Source: Erythroxylum novogranatense (Eukaryota; Streptophyta; Magnoliopsida; Malpighiales; Erythroxylaceae). From it: a stretch of DNA of 64,000 bases. Where the stretch lies: NCBI GenBank assembly GCA_029891385.1, contig CM057234.1, positions 27,266,350 through 27,330,349 on the forward strand, read 5' to 3'. Under the pieces are notes generated by a model. That model was not told the origin of the DNA, did not search any database, and saw nothing but the letters and a program-made list of their open reading frames with translations. Shown here piece after piece: positions 20,195 to 31,298 of this stretch (within the stretch, counting starts at the first letter, position 1; each line of letters begins with the position of its first letter). A program made the translations under genes and the position numbers.

Positions 20195-23100
20195 TGTAAC
20201 ATTCCGGTTCCAGCGGGAAGGGTAAGATAGTAAATATGGGTGGATTGTGAGAGCTTAATAATGCAATTGTATGTTCATGCATTTTGTGACATACTTGTAT
20301 TGTGAAAAATGAATTTGTTGCACATGGAAATAATTGTACATGCATACATTGACTTTTTCGGTAGATTTGGTCATACTTATGAGTGAATGTTTTGAGAATT
20401 GTAGGTTATTGATCTTGAAAATTTATTTGGAGAGTGACATTATTGATTTTATAATTTTGGAGAATTTTAGGAATTTTTCTGAAATTTTTCGGGGATAAAT
20501 CCCAGACTAGGAAAAATGCCAAGTGGCAGACTAACTGATAACTGGTAGTAGAATTTATTGTGTATGGTATTGAATTTTGGACATATGGTTGTAGGAATTT
20601 GTGACAAGTGGAATTTATGAGAAATTGGACTTGAAATTGATTAATGGAGAAGGATTTATGAGAGCTTGACACATGGCATTAGCATAGCCATGTATTGATT
20701 TTAATTAACCTAAGTATATATATAATTTAAGTCATCCTTCTTGCCACTCACGACATCCTCTCTTCACATGTCATTTGGAGTCTTGTTTTGGTGATTTTTC
20801 TCCTCCTCTTCGTGGCTTTCTCTCCCTCTTGTTCATGTGTTGTGATTTTCCTTCAATTTTAGCATAGCTTCCATCTCTTCTTTATCCTTTCATCTTGTTT
20901 TTCTTGCTCCCCCATACAAACCTATCTCTACCACTCTTGAATGATGATGATCGATGGTGATGGGTGAAAATTAGGTATTGGTAATTTTCTTGGAGAACTT
21001 GAAGACTTAGTGGCTAAATCAAGTAAGTATTGTGTTCTATGTTCTATGTTATGGTTATAGTATAAATTGAAGCTAGCATGATGAGAAGATTGAGTGTTAC
21101 TTGTGTATGTGTTTAACTTGAGCTGGTCATACTTGTGTTTTAAGAGTATATGTTGAATCTTAACTTCATGGAAGTGTATTGAGAAAGTTAAAGAGTTGAA
21201 TGATGTGTGAGAGGAGAGAGTGGATGAATAAATTCATATATGCCCTGTTTTGATTGTGTCAAATGATGGGTTATGAAATGTTGTGAATGATATCTTGAAT
21301 TGATCTAGGTAGTGAGTGAATGATTGGAAAAGTAGTGGAAGTGATGGTTGAGGCATAAGATGGATTAGATGAGTTTGCAATAGCTTGATTATTAAGTGAG
21401 TTCCAATTGTATAGTTCTAATGTTAGTATGAAGTTAGGAAATTGGATGTTGACTTTGTTGTGAAGAACTAGCAAGAATTGTGTTTTATTTAAGAGTGTAT
21501 GAAGACATGAATTGGGAATAGATGTTTGAGTCAACTTGAGATGTTTCTATGTCAATTTCTCCAGGTGAATAAATGCTTGTTGAGTTTGAAGTGTTTAGTA
21601 TGTAGAATTAGATGGAAATGGATTTTGATGAATGATATGCATGAGGATTGAAAGTTAATGCAATTAGATTGATTTTGTATTTTTGTGAAGTGGTTTGATG
21701 TTAAAAGAAATGAATTTGAGATGAATATGGGTATGTTGGATGATAGAATAGGTGTTGGAAGCTTGAAAGAAGTTTTAGAGAATGCATGGGGGACGTATGT
21801 CCGTTAAACGGACATGGGAGTCCGTTAAACGGACCGTCTCGGGTGGAAAAACACCCTAGGGGCAGTCTGTGTCCGTTAAATGGACATGGGAGTCCGTTTA
21901 ACGGACCTTCTCGGGTGAAATGGGGCTGTTTTGTCGATTCGTGTCCGTTAAGCGGACATGCATGTCTGTTTAATGGACAGTTACGGGACAACTTGGAAAA
22001 TCGTGCTTTTGGACCATTTTAGAGGCTGAATTTAGCTTTGAGCCCTCTAATAAGAGTTGTAGATCTAGATGTTTTTGTTCCAATGGAACAAAAACGAAAG
22101 GAATCTGAGTTTTCTAGAAAGAGTTATGGAATTCGCGCCAAACTAGGTTCAACTGGAAATCAATCAAAAACTTGGTTGCTTCTTTTGACCATAACTCCTT
22201 CTGTAGAGCTCCAAATGACTTGATTCTTGTGGAAATGGATTCCTAACACTGTTTCCTATATCTCCACCAAAATTGGTATTAATTGGAATCTAATTAAAAA
22301 AGATTGATCAAATGCAAGTGTGAGAGTCTATTGGAACATTGTCAATGGGAGTAGTTTTACTGAACAGAGTTCAATGTTTTGCTTATATCTAAAGCTATAA
22401 GATTCCAAATGAGATGATTCTTTCTTTGTAGTAAAGTTAAGATATAGGGATACAAATCATATGAAGAAGTTCAATTGTGATTCAATCTCTAAGATGATCA
22501 AATGCTAGATGGAATCAGGTTTAGTACCTTTAAACAGTCTATCAATGTTTGAGGTATATCTCCCAATCTACTAAGACAAAGTGAGCGATTTTGAGGTCAA
22601 TAAAATGGTAAGACATAGAGGAACATTCTTTTAAAAGAGAGTGTGATCAAATTATGTTATCTTCATTGCCAATGTTAGTACGAATCATAGACCCGAAAGT
22701 GTGATTTAGAAAAAGATGAGTTTTGTTTTGAGAATGGCTTTACAAAGAAAGTGATGGAATGATACCCGGGATTGTCATGCATGTATTGTACATCTTTCCT
22801 TCCATTCATGTGCATTATTAAACATCGATACTTGTGCAAATTGTGATATATATATGTGCGTAATTTGGTTATAGAGGAGCAACTGGAACATCAACCCACA
22901 GATGTTGCCGGACCTTCCAGGCACTAGCTTTGGGAGCAGTGGTGAGTAACCTAGATGATATGCTCAATTATTATATGGCTATTTTGGTGATAATGGTGGG
23001 AATTGTGTTTGTATATGTTGGAAATTCTGGACAGAAGGTCCGACGTAATGGGAGATTTGACATAGACGTGTTAATTGGTTGTGAATCGATGCACTCTGTG

Positions 23101-24125
23101 AATTGTTTGTTTCTGATATTTGTGAAATATTTGTCTTAATGTGACAATTGGGATATATGAATTGATTGTGACATGGTATTGTCAAATTGAGCACTATGTG
23201 CCTCATATTGTGATGAAATCTGTTCCATGCATTCCATTCATGAAATGCATAATCAGATAATGGCGATTGGACTGAGTAGCCACCGCTAGAGCTTAAAAGC
23301 TCGATGAGTGAAAGCGAGCCTCGAGCTCAAAGTGATTGAGCCATTGGCTCGGCGATTAATAGGCCGGTATCTAAATAGATACGGGACGATTCGAACACTT
23401 TCGGTCTCAACAACATAATAATTGAAAAAAGGGTCTCATGAACATTTCATATGCATGTTATTCAGTGTGTTTGATGGGTTGAAAGGCAAGTTGACTTATG
23501 CATTTATAAAATTGTGAGATTGATGTGAAATGCAAGTTTGTGCTCTGAATGATATGTAAAGTGATTGTGATCTGTTTTGAATACCACCATGTGGTACTCC
23601 TGAATATATAATTATATATCTGTGAATCATTTGAGTGTTGAATGAATTGGGTGGACCATCGATGATGGTTTCTCATTGAGTTAGCAAACTCACCCAAAAT
23701 TGCAACATATTTTTCAGGACCGAGAGACGACGTTAGATTCTGAGTGGCTCCACTACCCGTGTAGATTGAGTTGGAAAAGTGAAACCATGGCTCAAAGGTC
23801 GGTCAGCTGGGAATCTTTTTGGAGTGACTTAGTTAGACTGTAATTATTTACTTCTTTTGTGTAGTACTTTTGTACTAAACCTTGTGATTGTACCTATAGT
23901 AAGGGATGAAAAACAGTGTAGACCTTTGATTTTGAGGAATGAAAAGAGGAAAAAGGAAGTTTTAACAATATTGTGATTTTCATATAATGCTTAATGAGTA
24001 ATGAATGTTATGATGCCATAGGAAGTGATTGTAGGGTATGAACGTAGCGTGCTCTTATCACGGGGTATGTATCGAAATGACCTCCGGGCATCCCGATGCG
24101 TACTCTGTGGTGAGGGGGCGTTACA
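20195..24125 (+). repeat. Tekay-like 3' LTR, full length (3,931 bp)
   Basis: Starts TGTAACATTCC and ends GGGGCGTTACA, followed by TSD TAAGC. The 3.1 kb missing from the 5' copy is present here (20851-23981) and contains the palindrome array at 21799-21978. No insertion boundary was recognised inside, so this appears to be the native LTR length, within the long range known for Tekay. No gene is claimed inside; open stretches at 21786-22223 translate repeats. Confidence 0.92.
21799..21978 (+). repeat. Three 72-bp units, each with two 15-bp palindromes
   Basis: Six copies of a word like GTCCGTTAAACGGAC start at 21799, 21820, 21871, 21892, 21943 and 21964. The two palindromes of each unit are 21 bp apart and the units repeat at exactly 72 bp. 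Copies 3 to 6 carry one to three changes. Each half-site contains CCGTTA/TAACGG, which fits the consensus for MYB-type DNA-binding proteins (CNGTTR). A regulatory role in the LTR is an inference. Confidence 0.9.
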
Positions 24126-24130
24126 TAAGC

Positions 24131-24479
24131 TTCCTCTGAAAACCCTGGTTCAACCATACACTAGCTAGGTAAAAATAAAAAGCGTATTCTGCTCAAAAAA
24201 ATGTCACTTCATGTGCATAACGTGCATCTCCATTTCTAACACCTCAATGTCAACTATTCACTGATCAAAACCAACAATAATTTTACTGTAAGCATGAGCT
24301 TGATGATTAGAGAGAAACCACCACCTGTTACCTAACTTATTAAGAAACTTGAGATTCTCTAATATAATTTTTGTTTCCAAAATAACAAAAATCGAAAATT
24401 TTCCTTTAGCCAAAAAATCTTTTAAGGCCAAAAGCTTTTTAGGACAATTAAAGCCCCTAACATTCCTAACTAAAATCAT
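24131..24479 (-). pseudogene. LINE-1 endonuclease N-terminal half
   Basis: The minus strand from 24479 reads MILVRNVRGFNCPKKLLALK, then FVILETKI and WWFLSNHQAHAYSKI. This is the start of an L1 ORF2 endonuclease, where NVRG and the Glu of LLETK contribute to the metal site. It runs up to the Gypsy insertion and continues at 16970. A frameshift follows near 24258. Confidence 0.82.
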
Positions 24480-24489
24480 AAAGGAATGG

Positions 24490-25480
24490 CTTAGGAGCTT
24501 TGACCTTTGCTCCTAATACCTTTCCTTCATTTGACACTAGTAAAAAGTTCTGCAACCTCCTTTCCTTTAGCATTGCTAAATGTTGAAGGGAAGGAGGTTG
24601 CCTCCATATCATTACCTTTTTCCCCTCATGCATAGTTGGCATACTTTTCTTAGAATCTTCTTTAGTTGTGCATATCTCCACTTTCTACCTAATCTGGATT
24701 TCCTCATCTGAATATGGTAGTGTTGAAATAACTCTAGACACCTTGTGACTTGGTTTTAGCTCATCATTTCCAACTTTATCCACCTGGTTTTGATCCCTCA
24801 TGACTGGTTCTTTTTAGGACACATTTTGACATAATACCTGCTCATCATTCCCATCCTTCTCATGTTGATCTAGACCCATTAGTTTCATATATCTCTCTTT
24901 CTTGAAGATATTCCCAGTAGGCACCCACCTTTTGCCTTGTAACTTCAAAGAAGGCTTCCAATGGTAATCTACTGTTACAGTATCTTCATACAATGCTCCA
25001 TTTAATCCTAACCTCATAATCGGAATTTGGTTTGGTAGATCCTTAGAGATGTCCATAGTAATACATAGTCATATATAGCCTAATCTTTTCCTTTTTGTCG
25101 TATTTTCATCCATACAAAGAAATTGTCCCAAATAATTTGCAATCTTACTAAGGCCCTTGACAGTACAATATTCCAATAGAACATTATACAAGTTAACCCA
25201 CAGAGGAACTGACTTTAATTTTCTATTTCAGGTTGGAACCCTGGCTACTAGCTTTGGAGAAACAATGAAAGGTTCATCACATGCCAAGGTACTTTTTCCA
25301 AGACTTTAAGGACCTGAGTTTTGGAAGAAAAGGTAAATAACTCTAAATTTTTTTCAACTAACATTACATCTAACAGGCTTTTGTTCTTCCAAGTAATGTT
25401 TACCCACTTTTGCAACACCAAAAATGGGTGGGTTTTTTTCTCCAAAAAGAACCTCACCAGTGAAGCCTCCCATGATCAAA
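24490..25480 (-). pseudogene. LINE-1 ORF1 (DUF4283-like), decayed
   Basis: Minus-strand pieces read WVNITWKNKSLLDVMLVEKN and KVLEKVPWHVMN (25248-25457), a block with WVNLYN and LGQFLCMDENT (about 25090-25200), then MDISKDLPNQIPIMRLGLNG (25056 region). This order matches the ORF1 nucleic-acid-binding protein of plant L1 elements: a DUF4283 fold, then a region ending in 'V.ID.SKPLP'-like wording. No intact CCHC knuckle was seen. ORF1 would coat the LINE RNA; the frame is broken by stops. Confidence 0.72.
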
Positions 25481-26188
25481 CTCCTTCTTGAAGGACTTCC
25501 AGATCTAACGAAACAATGACTTGATCTTGCTCTTCCTTGGGGGGAGAATAATGGAGTGTTGTATGTCCTTCCGTTGTTATTACTTGTTTCCAGCTCTTCT
25601 TAAGATCTGAGGATGAGGGACCCTTTTTTGGGAGCTTGGAAATCACAAAGATGTGGAAGGTTAATACGGAAACTCAGAGTGAGATTATACACAAAAGTCA
25701 GGAGGATCAGGAGCAAGCATAGCTAATAGACAAGGGAGAGGAATGTTATGAAAAGACAGGGAGAAGATTTCAAAAATTGGTTACCAAAAGAGGGGGAAAA
25801 AGTTAAGGCAAACTGTTAGGAAAGACAGAAATGCCCTTAGTAGCTAAAGAAGGGTTCAGGGAGAGAGCAAAGGATTTTTGAAAAGGAGAGGAGAGACAAC
25901 AATTGTTTGTGAAGATGATGAAGCGAGTGTTTGTGACTTGAATGGATGAGGAAGACGAAAGCAAAGAGGTAGGCAAAAGATTAAATAAGTGTTGAGATCT
26001 GGAATAGAAGTAAGAGATTATGGCTTGAAGGGAAAATGAAAAGGAAAGCTGGAGATCAAAGGGGCTGGAGGCTGGGGGAAGAGAGCAGATTAACAAATCC
26101 CATCTCTTGAAAATGGAGAAAGGTGGGGATGATGAAGTAAGAGAAGAGAAAAGCCATAGATCAGAAGCATTTCTGTGTCCTAATAATT
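25481..26188 (-). other. LINE-1 5' UTR / ORF1 start region
   Basis: Between the ORF1 remnant and the target duplication. It is purine-rich on the plus strand, so pyrimidine-rich on the element's own strand. An open minus-strand stretch at 25803-26096 has low-complexity Ser/Leu/Phe content and no family match. The internal promoter expected for LINEs would lie here, but none was recognised. Confidence 0.5.
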
Positions 26189-26205
26189 AGTAACATGCAC
26201 ATGTT

Positions 26206-27464
26206 AATGTAACATAGTTAAAACTAATTCGTTAATTCATCAACCACTGTTTTCTTTCACCAAAAAGCCCTTCTTGTCTTTGTCACTACGTTGATAGTAA
26301 GTAGATAAAATTTAGATAGAGAGAGTTAGTATTGAAAGAAAGATTAGAAAAGGAGATGCTTTACTTCTATGCTTTGGAGACTAAACTAGAAGGAACAAAA
26401 AGAAAAGGAAACAATGCTTAGGGATAGTCTTGGAAGAGAACAAGGTTCTCTACTTTAAGCATAAGCTTTTGCATTTATGACATTCAACCTTAGATTACGA
26501 GCCTTTGATTACTCTTTTTCTTGGTTCTCTATTTTACAATAAATTACATGTCCATATTTGAAGAGAGAGATGAGATATGAAAAAGGGATTTCACATTAAC
26601 ACATAGGGATATTGTGTTGGGAATGCTTGGAAGATTATGCCTTCGAAGTTTAGAGTTCAAAAAATGGTTTTTATATCCAAGGAATAAAGCAACAATAGGT
26701 ATGGAGTAGCAGAGGCAATGTTTCTCTACACTGTTTATTAGTAAAAATTAATCAAAATGAGTAGGAAAATCACACCCAAGAGCATATGAGAAATGATGAT
26801 GTTTGCTACATTTAGGAGTGCTTACTGCGGTCATATGGCTGATATAGGAAGTCAAAGTAGATTCTTAGTTTTGCCAAGGGACAACCACTGATGTCAAGTT
26901 GTCTAATGATCATAGGAATCCAGTCACTCAAGTGCAAAATTTTTTGACCAGAGCAGTTATGATCCACTGCAAAAGACTCATGGCTGCTTGGACTTAACAG
27001 TTAAATTTTCCACGTTTCACAAACTTAGGCCTAAGGCAGATATCAAACCTGATGTGGACATGGACACCATCAGCTTTTACAAAACAAGAGTGCATATTAA
27101 AAGCTATGGTCTCGCATGACAACTTATGAAAGAACGAGCTCAAACCTGAACAAGAAATAAGGAAAAACAATGATTGGTTGACTCAGTTTCTAACTAGCAA
27201 GTTGTTGGTGCAGTAGTGTCTAGATATAGTGTTATTTTGGTGGCTGTGTCACTCATTTTAACAGCTATTTTTAAAAACTCATTTTAACAACTATCTTTAA
27301 AGAGTATCTTTTGCATATGTAATGATTATGACATACAATATAGTGTAAAATTGATAGAGGTTTAAAGAAAAAAATGATTTACCTTTTTTGAATATGTAAT
27401 GATTATGATATACAATTTACTGTAAAATTAGCAGAGGTTTAAAGAAAAAAAACTTTAGAAGGTA
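26206..27464. other. Intergenic stretch with a 77-bp tandem duplication
   Basis: No gene is recognised. Near the right end a block at about 27313-27389 is repeated at 27390-27450 with a few changes; the shared word ATATGTAATGATTATGA starts at 27315 and 27392. The Angela-A element was inserted just after this duplication. Confidence 0.5.
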
Positions 27465-27469
27465 ATGAT

Positions 27470-29115
27470 TGTTAGAGTAGTGCCCTAAAGGCAATCGCCT
27501 TTAGTGTGTTTTGTACAAAGTTGTATACAGACTTTATGAATAAATAAAGAAAGGCATATTTCATTAATTTGATGTTCATTATTTATGAACTGATATTGAT
27601 CAATAAGCAAATTAATGAAGTCCATGATATATGACATAGCATGAAGGAAATTATGATGTGATCATACTACTGAGATTTTTATCATGTGCAATTATGTCAG
27701 TATCTAAATTATCCTAGTCATAGGATTCTTGGCTGGACATCGGTGTCTGGAGAGACTAGCACATCTCAAGCTCCTTGATTTGATCAAGCAGTGGATCTCA
27801 GAAACTGTAAATATGAGATATTTAGAATTGAGATGTGAATGCTTACTAGAGGTAGTAAGTACATTGGATGACTTGCTATGAGATCATCACATGGATGTCC
27901 TATTCTAATGTCAGTGATAATCTCATCATAGCAATGGTGCAAGTATCCTTAGACTTGAGGTACTCGAGGATATCTTGAATCTTGATTACATTCTTTGACT
28001 CCATTCCTTGTTGCCTTACAATTCGCTCATAGGGTGGTGATTGGGTACAACTTGAGGTATTGAAGGTAATTGAGTAGCCAATAAAGGATTCACCATACGT
28101 GATAGCGAGAAGATGATACCCATGGCCTCTTATCGGGGTCATTACTTGAAAATCTCTGGTAGAATGCGTATGTCATGAAGAGTGTCTTGATGACATATAA
28201 AGTAATGAGTCCAGGACAAGAAGCGATATCACTGGGCTAGATTTGGCGTAGTCGATCTAGTAAGTTGACACTTTGCCCATACTCATAACCAAGTGGGGTA
28301 TAGCATGGTGAAAGGACGAATTGTACAGTAATTGTCTATAGAAAGGTTCGTGATATGGTTCATGGTGAATATAGGTTCATTCGTCAAATCAATTACTTTT
28401 CGATCAATTGGGGGTCATGATGTGTTGCTAGATACCGCTCATGACTTGCTCAGATTAAGTGTTAATCTAAGTGGCCAATTACTTTCCGGTGGTTTTTCCA
28501 TACCGGGACCCGGTAGGTCGGTAGGACCGACCCCAGTGTGACTGGACCACTTCAGCATTTATATATATATAGAATTAATATATATATATATGTGTGTGTG
28601 TGTAAACGTGGAAGGAGGGGAATAAGCCTTATCATCTTAAACTTATATATATATATATAGGCTAACGTGGAAGCCTCTCCACCATTAGCATTTATTGTCT
28701 TTTACTTGTTAAAGACAAATAAATATAAGATGAAAGATGAAGGTGGATGGTGGTTGATGGTCGTGGATTTGAAGAAAGGATTTCTAAAATCCATAGCTTC
28801 CTTTCTTCATCATCTTCATCAAAGCTTCATCTTCTTCCTCTTCATCTCCTTCATCGTTTCTCCTTAGCTCTCCAAGAACAAAGGTAAGATCTAGCAGTCT
28901 TTACTTTGTTCTAGCTATTCTCGAATCAAAGGGTTTGCCCCGGTTAGGTTCTCCGATCTCTGCGTGGATACCGTTAGAGACTTTCTCTTTTGGTCGTTAT
29001 GGTTTGACATCGTTATATAGACACATGGATCCTGGCTTTCAGGAAGGTCCCGGAATAAAAAAATTTTGTTTTTCGCACCGTGTACATGTGATGCACACAC
29101 CGGGATTTTCCTACA
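27470..29115 (+). repeat. Angela-A 5' LTR (1,646 bp)
   Basis: Begins with a hairpin, CTAAAGGC-AATC-GCCTTTAG, at 27485-27504. TA and GT microsatellites occur at about 28559-28605 and 28645-28660. It lacks about 160 bp present in the 3' LTR (about 39673-39832). It ends CTACA, followed by the PBS. Confidence 0.9.
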
Positions 29116-29116
29116 G

Positions 29117-29130
29117 TGGTATCAGAGCCA
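29117..29130 (+). other. Angela-A primer-binding site
   Basis: TGGTATCAGAGCCA, a 14-base match to the iMet tRNA complement, lies one base after the 5' LTR. Confidence 0.9.
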
Positions 29131-30239
29131 CTTGTGTCGTATATAACGAAGAAATAGTAATTAGGTTGGAATTGCCTATTGGTTGTGACGATGATGCATG
29201 TTGACTGTGTTAAATTTGAAATCAGTATAGAAATATAGTTTTCGAAATTTTCTTGCCCATATGTGCTTATAAGATGTTGTTGAATATGTTTGTGGAAGAC
29301 CAGAATTTATCAATGTGATTTGATATGGTTTTGCTAATTTATTCCCTAATGTTCTAGTTGCTGTGTTTATACACATTCCTTGAACATGCATGCTTGTAAA
29401 TTCGAGAATAAATTTTAGAATTTTTTTTTCGGATTTTCTTTCACTGACATGTCTCTAAGATGTTTATGAATGTCTATGAGGATGGAAAAATGTTTTCGAG
29501 GTGATTTAATATTTATTTGAGAATTTATTGAGTGCTGCTGGGAATAACTGTGTTGAGGAACACAGATTCTACATTGGCTTTGTTGCTGAGGTTGGCTGAT
29601 TTTTGTTGGAAATAAATCCTGAAAAACTTCATGGAGCATGTTGTGAACATGTTGTAACCTCTGTAATTTTCTCAGAATTTATTGAAATTGTTTCAATGAG
29701 TTTTTTAAGCAAAAGACAGAGCATGCCAGTTTTGAGAAAGTTGCTGGAGCTGTTTTGTTTGGAATGATTGATTGTGTATTTCTCAATTCCAATGCCTTGG
29801 ATCATTTTTAATATGATTAAAAATATGGTACATTGATTTTGTATGCTTGCCAAAATGATTTTCTTGAAATTGAGTTTCCAAAAATTTTCGGATGTCAAAT
29901 ATGTCACATTAGCGTCTTGTTAGTATATTTCGTTGTCTTGATTGTTTTGGCCGTCACAATTTTGTGACTAGTGCCGAAGTAGTCTTGATAAAGTGTAGAC
30001 TACCTAGAGATACTTAGGGTGATAGTTTGATATTCGTAAAATTATTTGGAAATCTAAGTGAATAGTAGTGTATTCATCAATTTCAAGTTCTTCATGTATA
30101 GTATGATTATACATCGTAAGCATGATACAATGAAAGTGTTTCATTGGTACATCATAGTAAAGGATATTACACTTGGTATTATGAATTGGAACTGCACAGA
30201 TTGAGAAATTAGCCGATTAGAAAGCAATTCCACATATAT

Positions 30240-30447
30240 AAGTCGACTTACACATGCATAAGTCGACTTGTATTCTTAGGTAAGTCGACTTACACATGCA
30301 TAAGTCGACTTGCTCGTGCACATAAATCGACTTGCATAATGTTATAAGTCGACTTGTACGTGCACAGTAGCATAAGTCGACTTGCACAATGGTATAAGTC
30401 GACTTGTGCATTACTGATAGCATAAGTCGACTTACACAAGTCGACTT
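30240..30447. repeat. Array of ten AAGTCGACTT palindromes
   Basis: Copies start at 30240, 30260, 30282, 30302, 30324 (variant AAATCGACTT), 30346, 30374, 30396, 30424 and 30438. Spacings are 20, 22, 20, 22, 22, 28, 22, 28 and 14 bp, so most are about two helical turns. The sequences between them vary, so this is a cluster of a conserved site and not a simple satellite. Function is unknown. Confidence 0.92.
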
Positions 30448-30890
30448 ACAACATCTGAAAGATGGGATGATGGATGATCTTAGGTATAGATTCAATGTGA
30501 TTGATGAAATGCCCTAAATCATTCCATATAGTCATGGTGACTATAATCCTATAACTTGGAGAAGAAGAAGATGAGACCAGAGTTTCAAAACCCTCACATA
30601 TAATATGAAAACTAACGCCTTCCATTAATATGGGAGAACGAGTTCTTATAGAGTTCGGGTTGTTGGGTAAACCCAAGCTCACTCTATCTGGATATGTTGA
30701 ACCATGGAAATAAGATTTTCGGATTAATGGGTCGATTTTCACTAAAAGCGTTGATATATTGAGTAAACTCAAGGTCAGCGTGAGCGAGGCGAAATTGGGT
30801 AGTGTACATCGGATATGCGCATCGAGAGTTGATAACCCAATGTGTGCATACATCACGAGTTGATAGCACTAGTCGATAGTTGCATCTAGA

Positions 30891-31066
30891 TGCAATTGGT
30901 ATGACCGATACCTGCCGATTGATCTAAGGTGGCTTGTTGGGTAAACCCAAGGTCATTTTAATAATGTCGGATATCTATGATGCAATTGGTATGACCGATA
31001 CCTACCGATTGACCTAAGGTGGCTTGTTGGGTAAACCCAAGGTCATTTTAGTAATGTCGGATATCG
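30891..31066. repeat. 90-bp tandem duplication in the Angela-A leader
   Basis: The block starting TGCAATTGGTATGACCGATA at 30891 repeats at 30981 with three or four substitutions. Each unit contains the inverted word TTGGGTAAACCCAA. Related single copies of that word occur near 30661 and, degraded, near 30770. Confidence 0.88.
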
Positions 31067-31227
31067 ACCCACTAGGACATTTTGTCATAATGTTTCTTAA
31101 ATTCGTAATGAGGGTTATGGATTCTTTGAAACTAGTGGGAGCCATATGCATGTTATGCAAGTCCTTATGATCATGCATGTAATTTTATTTTAACATTCTT
31201 TCTCTCTTTCCCTATAGGTTATTGAAG

Positions 31228-31278
31228 ATGACTTCCAGTGTGAATTTGCGTTCACTAATGGATTCGAACAAATTAACT
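31228..31278 (+). pseudogene. Angela-A gag, 5' piece before the CACTA insertion
   Basis: ATG at 31228 opens MTSSVNLRSLMDSNKLT and is then cut by the CACTA element after the Thr codon. Downstream of the element the frame resumes GPNFLDWLRNLRIVL at 34797. The join gives the conserved SNKLTGPNFLDW of Angela-type gag, which confirms the insertion site. Confidence 0.9.
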
Positions 31279-31298
31279 CACTACAAGAAAATAAGACA

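Larger units (their letters stand above)
16966..24130 (+). mobile_element. Tekay/Del-like Ty3/Gypsy element nested in LINE-1, with TSD
   Basis: The element is 16971-24125 (7,155 bp), flanked by the exact duplication TAAGC (16966-16970 and 24126-24130). LTRs start TGTAACAT and end GGGGCGTTACA. It has an iMet PBS, gag with a CCHC knuckle, retropepsin and part of RT, then a collapse to the last few codons of pol and a purine tract. The chromovirus Tekay/Del lineage is inferred from protein wording ([39 protein letters not shown]) and the very long LTR. RNase H, integrase and chromodomain are absent, so it could only move with proteins from relatives. Confidence 0.93.
13247..26205 (-). mobile_element. 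LINE-1: full-length L1-type LINE split by a Gypsy element
   Basis: The element runs on the minus strand from 26188 (5' end) to 13262 (3' end). The flanks AGTAATATGCACATGTT (from 13247) and AGTAACATGCACATGTT (26189-26205) form a 17-bp target duplication with one mismatch. A short A-tail, seen as TTTTTTT at 13262-13268, marks the 3' end. Without the nested Gypsy (16971-24125 plus one TSD copy) it is about 5.8 kb, the usual size of a complete plant L1. Minus-strand order is 5' UTR, ORF1 (DUF4283-like), endonuclease, reverse transcriptase with FADD, then a C-terminal zinc-binding region. Stops and frameshifts throughout show it is dead. Confidence 0.85.
29131..31227 (+). other. Angela-A long untranslated leader
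   Basis: About 2.1 kb between PBS and gag ATG, typical of Angela elements. No gene is called. It contains the AAGTCGACTT array (30240-30447), a 90-bp tandem duplication (30891-31066) and more degenerate copies of a TTGGGTAAACCCAA word near 30661. Confidence 0.75.

Noticed and set aside
21786..22022. Peptide repeats of the PLNGH type in the Tekay LTR
   Set aside because: They are the translation of the 72-bp DNA array (24 codons per unit) and appear on both strands because the DNA is palindromic; the signal is at DNA level.
30240..30447. CRISPR-like array
   Set aside because: The repeat unit is only 10 bp, spacers vary from 4 to 18 bp and the setting is a plant retrotransposon leader.
30217..30495. 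Minus-strand repeated 'CKSTY/VDLC' peptide
   Set aside because: A by-product of AAGTCGACTT repeats in a leader; spacing is not in multiples of three throughout and no family is recognised.
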